Assembly (NCBI RefSeq): GCF_035934735.1
Contig: NZ_CP142396.1
Location: 2,418,001 to 2,482,000, forward strand
Direction of reading: 5' to 3'
Length of the DNA stretch: 64,000 nucleotides
Source: Sedimentibacter sp. MB31-C6
GTDB taxonomy: Bacteria > Bacillota > Clostridia > Tissierellales > Sedimentibacteraceae
The notes below the pieces were generated by a model that worked only from the letters and a program-made list of their open reading frames with translations, ran no database searches and had not been told where the DNA came from. The position numbers were made by a program, and so were the translations under genes. Each line of letters opens with the position of its first letter. Position 1 is the first letter of the stretch. Positions 8,742-17,100 of this stretch are shown piece after piece.

Positions 8742-10187
8742 ATGGCTAAATTATCAGAAAAAGTAATTAAAACAATTGAAAATGAAATGAAATATTGGAG
8801 AATACCCGGTGTGTCCATAGCAGTTATAAAACATGGAAAATTGTGGGATTCGATGGGATTTGGATATCGAAATTTTGAAGAGAAGTTACAAGTAACTGCT
8901 GATACGCAGTTTGGAATTGCATCATGTTCAAAATCTATGACATCAGCACTTATTGCAATTCTTGTTGATAAAGGAATTCTAAAATATGATGAACCAGTAA
9001 CAACGTATGCGCCTAAGCTTGTAATGTATGATCCTGAAGCAAAGTCAATGAATTTGAGGGATATTCTTTCACACAAAACAGGATTCGGAGCTCATGATGC
9101 TATTTGGCCAGGTGAAAGAAGCAGGGATGAGTTGGCAGTAAGTCTCAGATTCATTAAGCCATGCTCGAATTTCAGAGGTAAAGCAATTTACAGCAATGTT
9201 ATGTATGCAATGGCAGGTTATGTTGCTGAATGTGCAACAGGAGAAACTTGGGAAAATTTATTGCAAAAATATATATTTAATTCCCTTAACATGAAGCGTA
9301 CAAATTGTTCGGTTGATATTATGAAAAGAGATTTAAATTATTCTATACCTTATCGATACCGTAACGGCAAGGTAAATCCTCTAAAAATGTGGAATGTTGA
9401 CTTGGCAGGTCCTGCAGCATCAGTTAATTCAACAGCAAATGACATGGCAAAGTGGCTTATGATGCAAATTAAAGGGGGAAAAGCAGAGGATGGCACTGCT
9501 TTAATTCAGACGGAGACATTTAAAGAAATGCATTCTGTTCAATCTCAATTTGAAGACTCAATTGGAATGGGAGAGGGTTTTTTCGAGTGCAATGATTATT
9601 CAATGGGATGGAAAAGAGGAAAATATAAAGATCATGCATTTTATAAGCATACTGGAAAGATAGAAGGATACAGCTCGATACAGGCATTTTTGCCAGAGGA
9701 TGAAGTAGGAGTTGTAATACTTACAAATTTTCATTCACCGACAGTGCCATTCATGTATGGTGTATTATATACAATACTGGACGAGGTTTTAGGAGAAGAG
9801 TCTGAAAATTGGATTAAAAAATTCCATGGAGAAGAATTACCTAAAGAAGAAGAATATCTTGATTGTGACCTTAATTATATAAAGGAAGAACAAGTTTTTG
9901 GAACTCATCTATCTCTTTTGTTAAACGAGTATGTAGGCATATATTATGATAATGGGTATGGCAAAGTTAACATAGTTTTGGAAGATAATGTTCTTTACAT
10001 GAGATACAGAGACATGAATCTTCCACTGAAGCATTATCATTATGATGTTTTTTATGTAGATGATATTTTAGCAGATACTATGACCATTACAGCGCCTGTA
10101 AGCTTTATAATAAAAAATGGAAAAGTAGAAGCGATAGCTGTTCGATTTGAGCCTATGGTACCTGATATAGTTTTCAATAGACGATAG
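8742..10187 (+). CDS. Serine hydrolase, class C beta-lactamase / D-peptidase family
   Basis: This 481-residue penicillin-binding-like hydrolase has the SxxK nucleophile motif in IASCSKSMTSAL (about residues 65-76). The second motif is YSNVMYAMAG, and HTGKIEGYSS replaces the KTG triad. A C-terminal beta domain of about 110 residues follows, as in DUF3471-type members. No signal peptide is seen, so it is probably cytoplasmic and more likely an esterase, amidase or D-aminopeptidase than a beta-lactamase. ATG follows AGGAGGA. It starts 30 bases after the sigma-54 activator, which links it to the amidohydrolase/permease module opposite. A role in processing the same imported compound is plausible but unproven. 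Confidence 0.88.
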   Translation: MAKLSEKVIKTIENEMKYWRIPGVSIAVIKHGKLWDSMGFGYRNFEEKLQVTADTQFGIASCSKSMTSALIAILVDKGILKYDEPVTTYAPKLVMYDPEAKSMNLRDILSHKTGFGAHDAIWPGERSRDELAVSLRFIKPCSNFRGKAIYSNVMYAMAGYVAECATGETWENLLQKYIFNSLNMKRTNCSVDIMKRDLNYSIPYRYRNGKVNPLKMWNVDLAGPAASVNSTANDMAKWLMMQIKGGKAEDGTALIQTETFKEMHSVQSQFEDSIGMGEGFFECNDYSMGWKRGKYKDHAFYKHTGKIEGYSSIQAFLPEDEVGVVILTNFHSPTVPFMYGVLYTILDEVLGEESENWIKKFHGEELPKEEEYLDCDLNYIKEEQVFGTHLSLLLNEYVGIYYDNGYGKVNIVLEDNVLYMRYRDMNLPLKHYHYDVFYVDDILADTMTITAPVSFIIKNGKVEAIAVRFEPMVPDIVFNRR

Positions 10188-10296
10188 ATATTCTAAGAAC
10201 AGTTAAAGTGAAAGGCTCCTCAAAGTAGGCTATATTTTCAAGGTATTTGTTTTTTATGTGTTGCAATTATTACCGTTAGATATGTACATAGTAGCC

Positions 10297-10325
10297 GCTG
10301 CCGCTAACGGCAGCTGACTATTTTT
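10297..10325 (+). terminator. Hairpin followed by T-run
   Basis: A perfect seven-pair stem GCTGCCG/CGGCAGC with a CTAA loop is followed by TGACTATTTTT. It is the only GC-rich stretch of the intergenic region and lies 110 bases after the serine hydrolase. It could end that transcript; it also overlaps the end of the IclR remnant on the other strand. Confidence 0.5.
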
Positions 10326-10547
10326 ATGAGCTTCAAACCTAATTTATATTTGCCGTATTTATTTTTTTCTACATAATTTCTCGCATATAGTGAAGATAAG
10401 ATTCTATGTACTGTTGTTTTGTGCAAATTAGTTTTTTCCGATATTTCAGAAACGACCTATTCCATTTTGTTGTGTAGATAGAAGTTCGATTATATCCAGA
10501 GTTCTTTCAATAACTTGGATACTGTTATTGTTATCTTTTATAACCAT
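10304..10547 (-). pseudogene. IclR-type regulator remnant, frameshifted and truncated
   Basis: Reading leftward from an ATG with an AGGAG site gives MVIKDNNNSIQVIERTLD, then IIELLSTQQNGIG, the typical start of an IclR winged helix. A frame change near 10470 is needed to continue as VSEISEKTNLHKTTVHRILS, then LYARNYVEKNKYGKYKLG, the rest of that helix-turn-helix. The frame stops at 10304-10306 and the whole effector-binding domain is missing. The DNA-binding domain is therefore recognisable but the gene is dead. It is divergent from the GDSL hydrolase and may once have controlled it. Confidence 0.85.
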
Positions 10548-10654
10548 ATTTCACAACTCCTCATTAATCGTCATATTTAGACTAAGTAAGCATTTTTTTA
10601 TGTAATAAGCAATAATTTGTGGGTATTCAGGAAAAATTATGAACTTTACTATTT

Positions 10655-10667
10655 CAGGAAGTTCCTG
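10655..10667. promoter_or_regulatory. Perfect short palindrome, possible operator
   Basis: CAGGAA-G-TTCCTG is a perfect six-base inverted repeat, 13 bases before the -35 box at 10680. It is a plausible repressor site, perhaps for the now broken IclR regulator; this is inference from position only. Confidence 0.4.
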
Positions 10668-10679
10668 GCAAATTTTATA

Positions 10680-10708
10680 TTGGACAACACTATGGTGTGT
10701 GATATACT
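10680..10708 (+). promoter_or_regulatory. Sigma-A promoter upstream of the GDSL hydrolase
   Basis: TTGGAC and TATACT are spaced by 17 bases, close to the vegetative consensus. The predicted start is about 68 bases before the ATG at 10783. Confidence 0.6.
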
Positions 10709-10720
10709 AATCTTATAGAT

Positions 10721-10786
10721 TCTAAAGATAAAGAGTTTTTTATTAGATTGGATTTTACCAATAACAAGATTGTGAGGACAGAATGA
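10721..10786 (+). pseudogene. Second copy of the decayed upstream tail
   Basis: In frame this reads DSKDKEFFIRLDFTNNKIV then RTE and TGA, and the stop overlaps the GDSL start as ATGA. It matches the tail at 1-116 (MKEFIRLDF...) with small differences, so the two are diverged paralogues rather than an exact recent duplication. An in-frame TGA lies a short way upstream and no start codon follows it, so only the tail survives. Confidence 0.6.
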
Positions 10787-11358
10787 AAATAGTTTGTTTG
10801 GGAGATAGTTTAACATATGGTTATATGATAAGAAGGTCTAAGATATGGACTAATTTATCACAGGATAAAACAGGGTTTGAAATTATCAACGAAGGAATAT
10901 CTGGCGACACTTCTGGTGGGATGTTATGCAGAATCAAGCATTCAGTTTATGATAAAAATCCACAAGTAGTATTTATTATGGGAGGAATTAATGATTTAAT
11001 AGCAGGAGCTGATTTGGGAGTTGTGACATCTAATATTATGTCTATGACACATCAGTCTTTAGCGAAAGCTATTTTACCAATCATAGGAATTCCACCAAAA
11101 ATTAATATCGATAATATTCAAAAAAACTGGGCAGAATTTACAGATTTTAATAAGATAGCAGAAGAACATAATAAATATCATGATTGGGTTTTGGAATTCT
11201 GTAAATGTTTTAAAGTTAAATATATAGATTTTTACACAGAATTTGAAAAGGAAGCAGGAACTAATTTTAAGAATTTATTTTTGGATGGTCTTCATCCAAA
11301 TGAGGAAGGCCATGAAATTATGGCGGAAATATTTTGTCGTCATATAACAGAGGAGTAA
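10783..11358 (+). CDS. SGNH/GDSL-family lipase or esterase
   Basis: This 191-residue cytoplasmic serine esterase has the full SGNH set: GDSLTYGY at the N-terminus (catalytic Ser9), the glycine block NEGISGDTSGG, MGGIND with the oxyanion asparagine, and DGLHPNEEGH with the catalytic Asp-x-x-His. Length fits the TesA/YqeF-like group. The start is the ATG that overlaps the stop of the upstream remnant; a GAGGACAG sequence just before it is a modest ribosome-binding site. The substrate is not predictable. A broken paralogue with the same beginning lies at 2001-2087 next to the group II intron. Confidence 0.93.
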   Translation: MKIVCLGDSLTYGYMIRRSKIWTNLSQDKTGFEIINEGISGDTSGGMLCRIKHSVYDKNPQVVFIMGGINDLIAGADLGVVTSNIMSMTHQSLAKAILPIIGIPPKINIDNIQKNWAEFTDFNKIAEEHNKYHDWVLEFCKCFKVKYIDFYTEFEKEAGTNFKNLFLDGLHPNEEGHEIMAEIFCRHITEE

Positions 11359-11452
11359 TTGCACTCAGACATTTATTATAAATGATAAAAATTATAACTA
11401 GAGCACAATCAATAGAGTTTTTTTAAAAAGGTGTTAACTAATAGCAAAAAAG

Positions 11453-11495
11453 AAAATGAGCATTGAATGTGTCTTGCACTTCAATGCTCATTTTT
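11453..11495 (+). terminator. Intrinsic terminator
   Basis: AAAATGAGCATTGAA pairs with TTCAATGCTCATTTT, a 15-base perfect stem ending in a T-run. It lies 95 bases after the GDSL gene. Confidence 0.85.
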
Positions 11496-11635
11496 AGTTA
11501 TACGGTTTGGCACCAATATATACGTAATATAATTATTACATTTATTACATAATTAATCAAGAGGTAAATTTAATTGGTACCTGGTACAACTTAACTTTAA
11601 TACACTAATAGAATAGAAATATTAGGGGATGAAAG

Positions 11636-11680
11636 ATGGAAAACAACAATAAAAAGCTAGCAGCAATAGGTGTTCATTAG
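11636..11680 (+). other. Very short reading frame with ribosome-binding site, probably a remnant
   Basis: ATG at 11636 follows GGGGATGAAAG and gives 14 codons (MENNNKKLAAIGVH) before TAG. The rest of 11359-11754 holds the terminator at 11453 and AT-rich sequence without another gene. It could be a leader peptide or the start of a deleted gene before the flavoprotein pair. Confidence 0.3.
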
Positions 11681-11754
11681 GAATCACTAAATATCTTGCA
11701 ATTAACCAAAATTTGCCGTATTATCAAATATATAAACGAGAATGGAGTGGTGTG

Positions 11755-12264
11755 GTGAAATTATTAATTCATGATTTAAGGGAAGAAGATTCAAAAGAAT
11801 TGATTGGTAGTAATGAAGATGTAAAAGTTATTTATGATAATAATACAATTCATAGTTGCATAGGGTGCTTTGGTTGCTGGATAAAGACGCCTGGTGAATG
11901 TGTTATTGATGATGATTACAATAATATGGGTGAATATCTGTCAAAATGCAATGAAGTGATTATAATTAGTAAATGTTTTTATGGAGGATATAGTCCTTTC
12001 ATTAAAAATATCATGGATAGGAGCATTTCTTATGTGCATCCGTATTTTGAAGCAAGAAATAACGAACTGCACCATAGACGAAGATATGATAATCATTTTG
12101 ATTTGAGTGTATATTTTTATGGCGAGAATATTACAGAAAAAGAAAAAGCAACAGCAGAAAAATTAGTTAAAGCAAATGCAGTAAATCTTATGTGCAATAT
12201 CAAAGATGTAGTATTTTTAAAAGATATTAATTCTATCAAAGAATTAGAAGGAGTGACATTATGA
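11755..12264 (+). CDS. Flavodoxin-like NAD(P)H-dependent FMN oxidoreductase
   Basis: This 169-residue flavodoxin-fold protein probably binds FMN and reduces small molecules or quinones. GTG at 11755 is chosen because GGAG lies seven bases before it and the protein then begins MKLLIHDLREED, the expected first beta strand; the frame upstream has no ribosome-binding site. HSCIGCFGCWIKTPGECVIDD (about 35-55) carries the cysteine-rich patch usual in this subgroup, and CFYGGYSPFIKNIMDR follows. The stop overlaps the ATG of the next gene (ATGA), so the two related flavoproteins are translationally coupled and may act together. Confidence 0.82.
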   Translation: MKLLIHDLREEDSKELIGSNEDVKVIYDNNTIHSCIGCFGCWIKTPGECVIDDDYNNMGEYLSKCNEVIIISKCFYGGYSPFIKNIMDRSISYVHPYFEARNNELHHRRRYDNHFDLSVYFYGENITEKEKATAEKLVKANAVNLMCNIKDVVFLKDINSIKELEGVTL

Positions 12265-12896
12265 AAATAGCTCTAATAAACGGAAGTCCAAAATTTAAAC
12301 ATAGTGCATCTGGAATTATTCTAAATTCAATAAAACCAAAATTGCAAGATAATAATATTATAGAAGAATATAATTTTAGAACAAATGAAATAAACAATGA
12401 CGACTTAGAGCAGATATCAAAATGTAATGTAATTCTTTTTACTTTTCCTTTATATGTTGATGGAATACCTTCTCATTTATTAAGATGTTTATATCAAATG
12501 GAAAAATATTTTAGTTCTAATAAAAACAATGATATATATGTATATACTATTGTTAATATTGGATTTTATGAAGGAAAACAAGCTGCTATTGCAATAGAAA
12601 TGATGAAAAATTGGGCTGAAAAAGCAAAATTAAAATGGAGTCAGGGAATTGGTATTGGTGGCGGAGGAATGATGTCAATGATTAGTAATTCAACTGACAT
12701 CAAAGGAACTATGAAAGATGTACATATTGCATTGACACATTTAGCAAAAAATGTCTTAGCATGTAAAACGGCAGATGAAATATATACTTCGCCCGGGATA
12801 CCAAGAATAGTATATAAAATTGGCGGTGAAATTGGCTGGCGTAAATCTGTTAAAAAGAAAGGTTTAAAAACGAAGGATTTATTTATAAAGAAATAG
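12261..12896 (+). CDS. Flavodoxin-family NAD(P)H oxidoreductase
   Basis: This 211-residue protein begins MKIALINGSPKFKHSASG, the phosphate-binding loop of NADPH-dependent FMN reductases. NVILFTFPLYVDGIPSH follows, and a glycine-rich GIGIGGGGMMS segment lies near residue 130. The fold is flavodoxin_2 or FMN_red type, cytoplasmic. It overlaps the preceding flavoprotein by four bases and is followed 63 bases later by a VOC protein with its own strong ribosome-binding site. The exact substrate is unknown. The C-terminal 30 residues are basic. Confidence 0.85.
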   Translation: MKIALINGSPKFKHSASGIILNSIKPKLQDNNIIEEYNFRTNEINNDDLEQISKCNVILFTFPLYVDGIPSHLLRCLYQMEKYFSSNKNNDIYVYTIVNIGFYEGKQAAIAIEMMKNWAEKAKLKWSQGIGIGGGGMMSMISNSTDIKGTMKDVHIALTHLAKNVLACKTADEIYTSPGIPRIVYKIGGEIGWRKSVKKKGLKTKDLFIKK

Positions 12897-12959
12897 GAAT
12901 TGCATATATTTTCTTTCTTATTTTTTATAAAAATTATAATTAAATTAATTGGAGGTATC

Positions 12960-13430
12960 ATGAAATTTAAAAGTCCTTTATTGGTTGTAACTAACATTGA
13001 AAAATCAAAAGAATTCTATAAAGATGTTTTAGGATTAAAGGTTGTTATGGATTTTGGAGCTAATGTTACATTAACTGGTGGTGTTGCTCTGCAGACGATA
13101 GACAGCTGGAAGAATTTTATTCAGAAGGACAATGAAATTGTTTTTAGCGGAAATGACACTGAATTATATTTTGAAGAAGATGATTTTGATAACTTTATTG
13201 AAAAATTAAATAATCTTAAATTTATTGAATATGTGCATCCTGTTATAGAACATAGTTGGGGACAAAGAGTAGTTCGTTTCTATGATTTGGACAAACATAT
13301 TATAGAAGTTGGGGAAAATTTGGATGCAGTGTGCAAGCGGTTTTTAAAGAGTGGACTTACAGCAGAAGAAACAGCTAAGAGAATGGATGTTCCTATTGAC
13401 TTTGTTGAAGAAAGCATCGTAAAAAAATAA
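12960..13430 (+). CDS. VOC (glyoxalase/bleomycin-resistance-like) family protein
   Basis: ATG at 12960 directly follows GGAGGTATC and gives 156 residues; the frame extends further upstream without a site and is not used. FKSPLLVVTNIEKSKEFYKD then VLGLKVVMDFG is the first beta-alpha-beta-beta unit of the vicinal oxygen chelate fold. RVVRFYDLDKHIIEVGE is the second, with its metal-binding glutamate. A C-terminal tail (LTAEETAKRMDVPIDFVEE, about 130-150) resembles a short helical extension. It may act on small electrophiles or oxidants, like the neighbouring flavoproteins. Nothing in the sequence fixes the substrate. Confidence 0.85.
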   Translation: MKFKSPLLVVTNIEKSKEFYKDVLGLKVVMDFGANVTLTGGVALQTIDSWKNFIQKDNEIVFSGNDTELYFEEDDFDNFIEKLNNLKFIEYVHPVIEHSWGQRVVRFYDLDKHIIEVGENLDAVCKRFLKSGLTAEETAKRMDVPIDFVEESIVKK

Positions 13431-13565
13431 TCATATACATAAATATATATGATAAATAATTTGATAAAGTTTTCAAAGATGATGGTGGCTTAATACATTT
13501 TACGACAAAGTTTATATAATTATTGTTATAAAATTGCATTAAAAAGCATGTAAAGGGGAGTAGAT

Positions 13566-16283
13566 ATGGAAAATATAATTAAAACTGCCAATGTAGCAAT
13601 GTATTTCAAGAAAATTGTTTCATTACTGCTTGCATTGTTATTTATAACCTCATCATTATTAACACCATTTAACTTAGTGTATGCCGATGACAATGGTGAA
13701 TTGATTATTAAGTCAATGACTCATTCGAAAGCTAAAAATATTGTAATTGATGGAACCAAGGTAAAAATAACACTACCATATGGATATGAAGCTGAAAGTG
13801 TTGAATTAAAAGACATTAAATATACGAATGACTCAAAATTCAAGTTAGTTGAATTGTCATTTCCATCAGACTCCGGCTCTAAAGCTTTAGTTGACGGACC
13901 ATCTGTGATAATGGATGTTTCTTATTCTTATGTTGACAGAGCAGATGCAAAAAGATACAACACCCAGTATTATATTTATGTTAAAAGAGGAAGTGCACCT
14001 ACTTTTTCCGGAAACATATCTAAGACAATAAACATTCCAAAGAAAATTGTCTTTGATGATGTAGATTTTACAAACATATATAAAACTAATGATGGAAAAG
14101 ATATAGGATGGATTTCCATAGGCAAAGCATCAAATAGTTCTTTGGGAACTTTAATATTTGGAGGAAATAATTATACATCAAATACTAAAATAAGCATTCG
14201 TGATATTGATTTAGGCAAATTAGTTTTTGAACCATTGTTAAAGGGAACAACAGAATATACTGTTACAGCTTATGACAAGGATGAAAGAAAATATGGCAGT
14301 GTAAAATTAAGTATTAAAATTGATACTCCTGGAGCAGAAGTTACTAAATATAGTTTAGTACAGGATGAATTGTTTGAATTTAATTTAAATGATTTTGTAA
14401 ATGCTTGTACAAAAACAGTAGGTGGAAAATTGGATTATATTATTTTCCCAAACATTCCTTCATCCTCAACAGGCAAACTTTATATAGATTATACATCGCC
14501 TGATATTTATGGTACTTTGATTGTTGCCGGAAAAGGTTACAATAAAACAAATATTCCTAAAATGTCCTTTGTCCCATATTCTAATTATTACGGAACATTC
14601 AGTATTGCATATGAGGGTTATAATGAGGCTGGAAATCTATTTACCGGCAAAATTGAAATAACGTATACTCAAAAACCAATAGATGCAGATTTGATAAAAT
14701 ATTCTACTTATGAAAATGTTCCTGTAAATTTTATTTCAGATAATTTTGCTTTAGAATGCAAAGAAACTACATGGAAAACTTTGGATTATGTTAAATTTAA
14801 GCTTCCGTCCAAATCAAGGGGAAGACTTTATATAAACTATGGTTCTTCTTCAGAATCAAGGGTTTCTGAATCTACTAAATATTACAGAAGGGATTTAGAT
14901 AAAATTACTTTTGTTCCATATACAGATTATAGAGGTACCATAACAATTTCTTATGTTGGTTATAATGACGATGGGAAGTCATATACAGGAGAGGTTGAAA
15001 TAAATGTAACTAGGCTTGTTACAGATGCTGATGATATTAATTATGAAACCGGGTCATATACTCCTTTGAATTTTGATGCAGATGATTTTGTCGATGAATG
15101 CTGGGAACATACGAGAAATGATCTTAATTATATCAAGTTTGCAATCCCTTCTTCTACATATGGAGTAATGTATGAAAATTATTCATCAGATACAAGATAC
15201 AGTTCAAAAGTAACCAGTAGTGCAAAATATTATGAACGTGACTTAGATGATATCACATTTGTTCCGAATACGGATTACGAAGGTACATTTAAAATATTAT
15301 ATACAGGTTATAACAGTAGGGATAAGTTCTATACAGGTGCAGTTGAAATTACCGTTGACGAAGAAATTCCGGTTGCAAGTGCAATTAAAATTTCCACAAA
15401 AGAAGATACAAATATTACTTTTGACGATGAAGATTTTAATAAAGCAAGCAAAAATGCAACTGGCAAAAAATTAGACTATGTTAGGTTTTCTTTGCCTTCT
15501 ACTAAAAATGGCAAATTATATTATAAATATATAACAGCAAATAAATATGACTCAGCAGTAGCCACAAGAACAAAATATTATTATGACCGTAAACCTTATT
15601 TAATGAATGTAACATTTGTACCTTATAGGGATTATCATGGTACTGTTAACATTGATTATACCGGTTATAACGTTTATGGTGATTCATTTACAGGAACTGT
15701 GAAGCTAAAAGTTATATCAATGCCTGAAACAGAAGGCTCATTGTATTTCAAGGACGTAACTAAGGATTATGCTTGGGCAGCTTCTCAAATTGATTATTTA
15801 TTCGAACAAAGCATAGTAAATGGTACCGGAAATAGTAATTACAGACCTGAACAAAATATGACTAGGGGAGATTTTATGTTGATGTTGTACAGAGCATTGG
15901 ATTTAAGTGCTAATACTAGAGGCAACTTTAGTGACGTACCTAAAGACAGCTACTATTATAAAGCAATAGCAACTGCAAAGTCCCTAGGCATCGCTAAAGG
16001 TTATGACAATTTATTCATGCCTAAGGAGGGAATAACAAGGGAAGATGCAATGGTTCTTGTAGATAGAGCATTGAAAACTCAAGGTAAAAAATTATCTACA
16101 GGAAAAGACGGCGACCTAAAAGCTTTTAAAGACAGAAATTCAGTATCAGATTATGCTGTTACTTCAGTTGCAACATTGGTTAAGGCAGGTATAATACAAG
16201 GAAATAATTCGAATCTTAACCCTGAATCATACATTTCAAGATCTGAAATGGCAGTAATACTATACAGAGTATTAGAACTATAA
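13566..16283 (+). CDS. S-layer-homology surface protein with four tandem beta repeats
   Basis: This 905-residue protein is secreted and anchored to the cell wall. A long signal peptide (about residues 1-40, hydrophobic LLALLFITSSLLTPF, cleavage after VYA) leads to a 200-residue domain. Four repeats of about 110 residues follow (about 257-375, 375-483, 486-598 and 603-718). Each contains a LDYxxFxxPSxxxGxLY strand and a later FVPYxDYxGTxxIxYxGYN strand ending in TGxVEI. Three SLH units (about 722-905; YFKDVTKDYAWAASQIDYLF, FSDVPKDSYYYKAIATAKSL and KAFKDRNSVSDYAVTSVATL) bind wall polymers. ATG follows AAAGGGGAG. A strong terminator follows the gene, so it is its own unit. The role is structural or adhesive, by inference. 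Confidence 0.93.
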   Translation: MENIIKTANVAMYFKKIVSLLLALLFITSSLLTPFNLVYADDNGELIIKSMTHSKAKNIVIDGTKVKITLPYGYEAESVELKDIKYTNDSKFKLVELSFPSDSGSKALVDGPSVIMDVSYSYVDRADAKRYNTQYYIYVKRGSAPTFSGNISKTINIPKKIVFDDVDFTNIYKTNDGKDIGWISIGKASNSSLGTLIFGGNNYTSNTKISIRDIDLGKLVFEPLLKGTTEYTVTAYDKDERKYGSVKLSIKIDTPGAEVTKYSLVQDELFEFNLNDFVNACTKTVGGKLDYIIFPNIPSSSTGKLYIDYTSPDIYGTLIVAGKGYNKTNIPKMSFVPYSNYYGTFSIAYEGYNEAGNLFTGKIEITYTQKPIDADLIKYSTYENVPVNFISDNFALECKETTWKTLDYVKFKLPSKSRGRLYINYGSSSESRVSESTKYYRRDLDKITFVPYTDYRGTITISYVGYNDDGKSYTGEVEINVTRLVTDADDINYETGSYTPLNFDADDFVDECWEHTRNDLNYIKFAIPSSTYGVMYENYSSDTRYSSKVTSSAKYYERDLDDITFVPNTDYEGTFKILYTGYNSRDKFYTGAVEITVDEEIPVASAIKISTKEDTNITFDDEDFNKASKNATGKKLDYVRFSLPSTKNGKLYYKYITANKYDSAVATRTKYYYDRKPYLMNVTFVPYRDYHGTVNIDYTGYNVYGDSFTGTVKLKVISMPETEGSLYFKDVTKDYAWAASQIDYLFEQSIVNGTGNSNYRPEQNMTRGDFMLMLYRALDLSANTRGNFSDVPKDSYYYKAIATAKSLGIAKGYDNLFMPKEGITREDAMVLVDRALKTQGKKLSTGKDGDLKAFKDRNSVSDYAVTSVATLVKAGIIQGNNSNLNPESYISRSEMAVILYRVLEL

Positions 16284-16295
16284 ACCAACCAAATG

Positions 16296-16346
16296 GAGAC
16301 TGTCCTTTTTCGGCCGAATTCGACTAATCGGGGACAGCTCTTTTTT
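16296..16346 (+). terminator. Intrinsic terminator of the S-layer gene
   Basis: GAGACTGTCC and GGACAGCTC pair (one bulged A) around a 20-base loop and are followed by six Ts, 13 bases after the stop codon. Confidence 0.8.
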
Positions 16347-16498
16347 ATTGGTTATTATTTGAAGTATTTCTATATAGATGATATAATTTTAAAAAATATG
16401 ATAAAAATATCAATAAAAGTTACTTAATTGAAGTGCAGAAAATGTGCCTTCATGGAAAAGTCACTGAATATTTTTATCATTTCGTTGGGGAGATTGTA

Positions 16499-17038
16499 AT
16501 GGATAAATATGAAAGGCTATTCGATTCAAAGCCAGATAATAACAGAATTCGAAAGGAATTAGATACATATGAAGTTTTACAAAAATTAGAAATACCATTT
16601 TTAGGTATAGACCACGAAGAAGCAATGACAATGGAGGATTTGCAAGCGGTGGAAAAGGCACTAGATGTAAAGGTGAGTAAAAACCTGTTACTTTGCAATG
16701 CACAAAAAACAAAATTTTATATGCTTATAATGCCAGCAGATAAAAAATTTCTTACTAAAAATTTATCTAAGCAAGTAAATAGCTCCAGACTTTCCTTCGC
16801 AGATAGCGTATATATGGAGCGATTTTTGAATATAACACCGGGTTCACTAAGTATATTTGGATTGATGTATGATATGGACAATAATGTTCAATTAGTAATA
16901 GACAAGACTGTTTTAGAAGATGAATATTTTGCATGTCATCCATGCATTAATACATCCACATTAAAAATCAAAACATCAGATATAATGAATATATTTCTTC
17001 CTTTAACTAATCACGAACCAATAATAGTAGAACTATAA
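16499..17038 (+). CDS. YbaK/ProX-type aminoacyl-tRNA deacylase
   Basis: This 179-residue free-standing editing protein hydrolyses mischarged tRNA, usually Ala- or Cys-tRNA(Pro). The ATG at 16499 follows GGGGAGATTGTA; in-frame codons upstream have no site. Characteristic elements are LGIDHEEAMTMEDLQAVEKA, the lysine block KNLLLCNAQKTKFYMLIMP, the PGSLSIFGLMYD turn, and HPCINTSTLKIKTSDI near the end. Length matches bacterial ProX/PrdX. The next gene, a broken nitroreductase, begins 63 bases later with its own ribosome-binding site. Confidence 0.92.
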   Translation: MDKYERLFDSKPDNNRIRKELDTYEVLQKLEIPFLGIDHEEAMTMEDLQAVEKALDVKVSKNLLLCNAQKTKFYMLIMPADKKFLTKNLSKQVNSSRLSFADSVYMERFLNITPGSLSIFGLMYDMDNNVQLVIDKTVLEDEYFACHPCINTSTLKIKTSDIMNIFLPLTNHEPIIVEL

Positions 17039-17100
17039 TGATGGATGTCCACGTTTTACTCAACTTGATGAAGAAGGAAAAATTATATAAAGGAGAAGTA

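Noticed and set aside
8729-9076. Open frame on the minus strand inside the serine hydrolase gene
   Set aside because: It overlaps a clear catalytic domain in the other strand and its translation shows no domain or ribosome-binding site.
11507-11524. TTGGCACC sequence resembling a -24 element
   Set aside because: Ten bases after GG the sequence is TA rather than GC, so the -12 part is missing.
13429-13453. AT-rich inverted repeat after the VOC gene as a terminator
   Set aside because: The stem is all A-T pairs with mismatches and has no following T-run.
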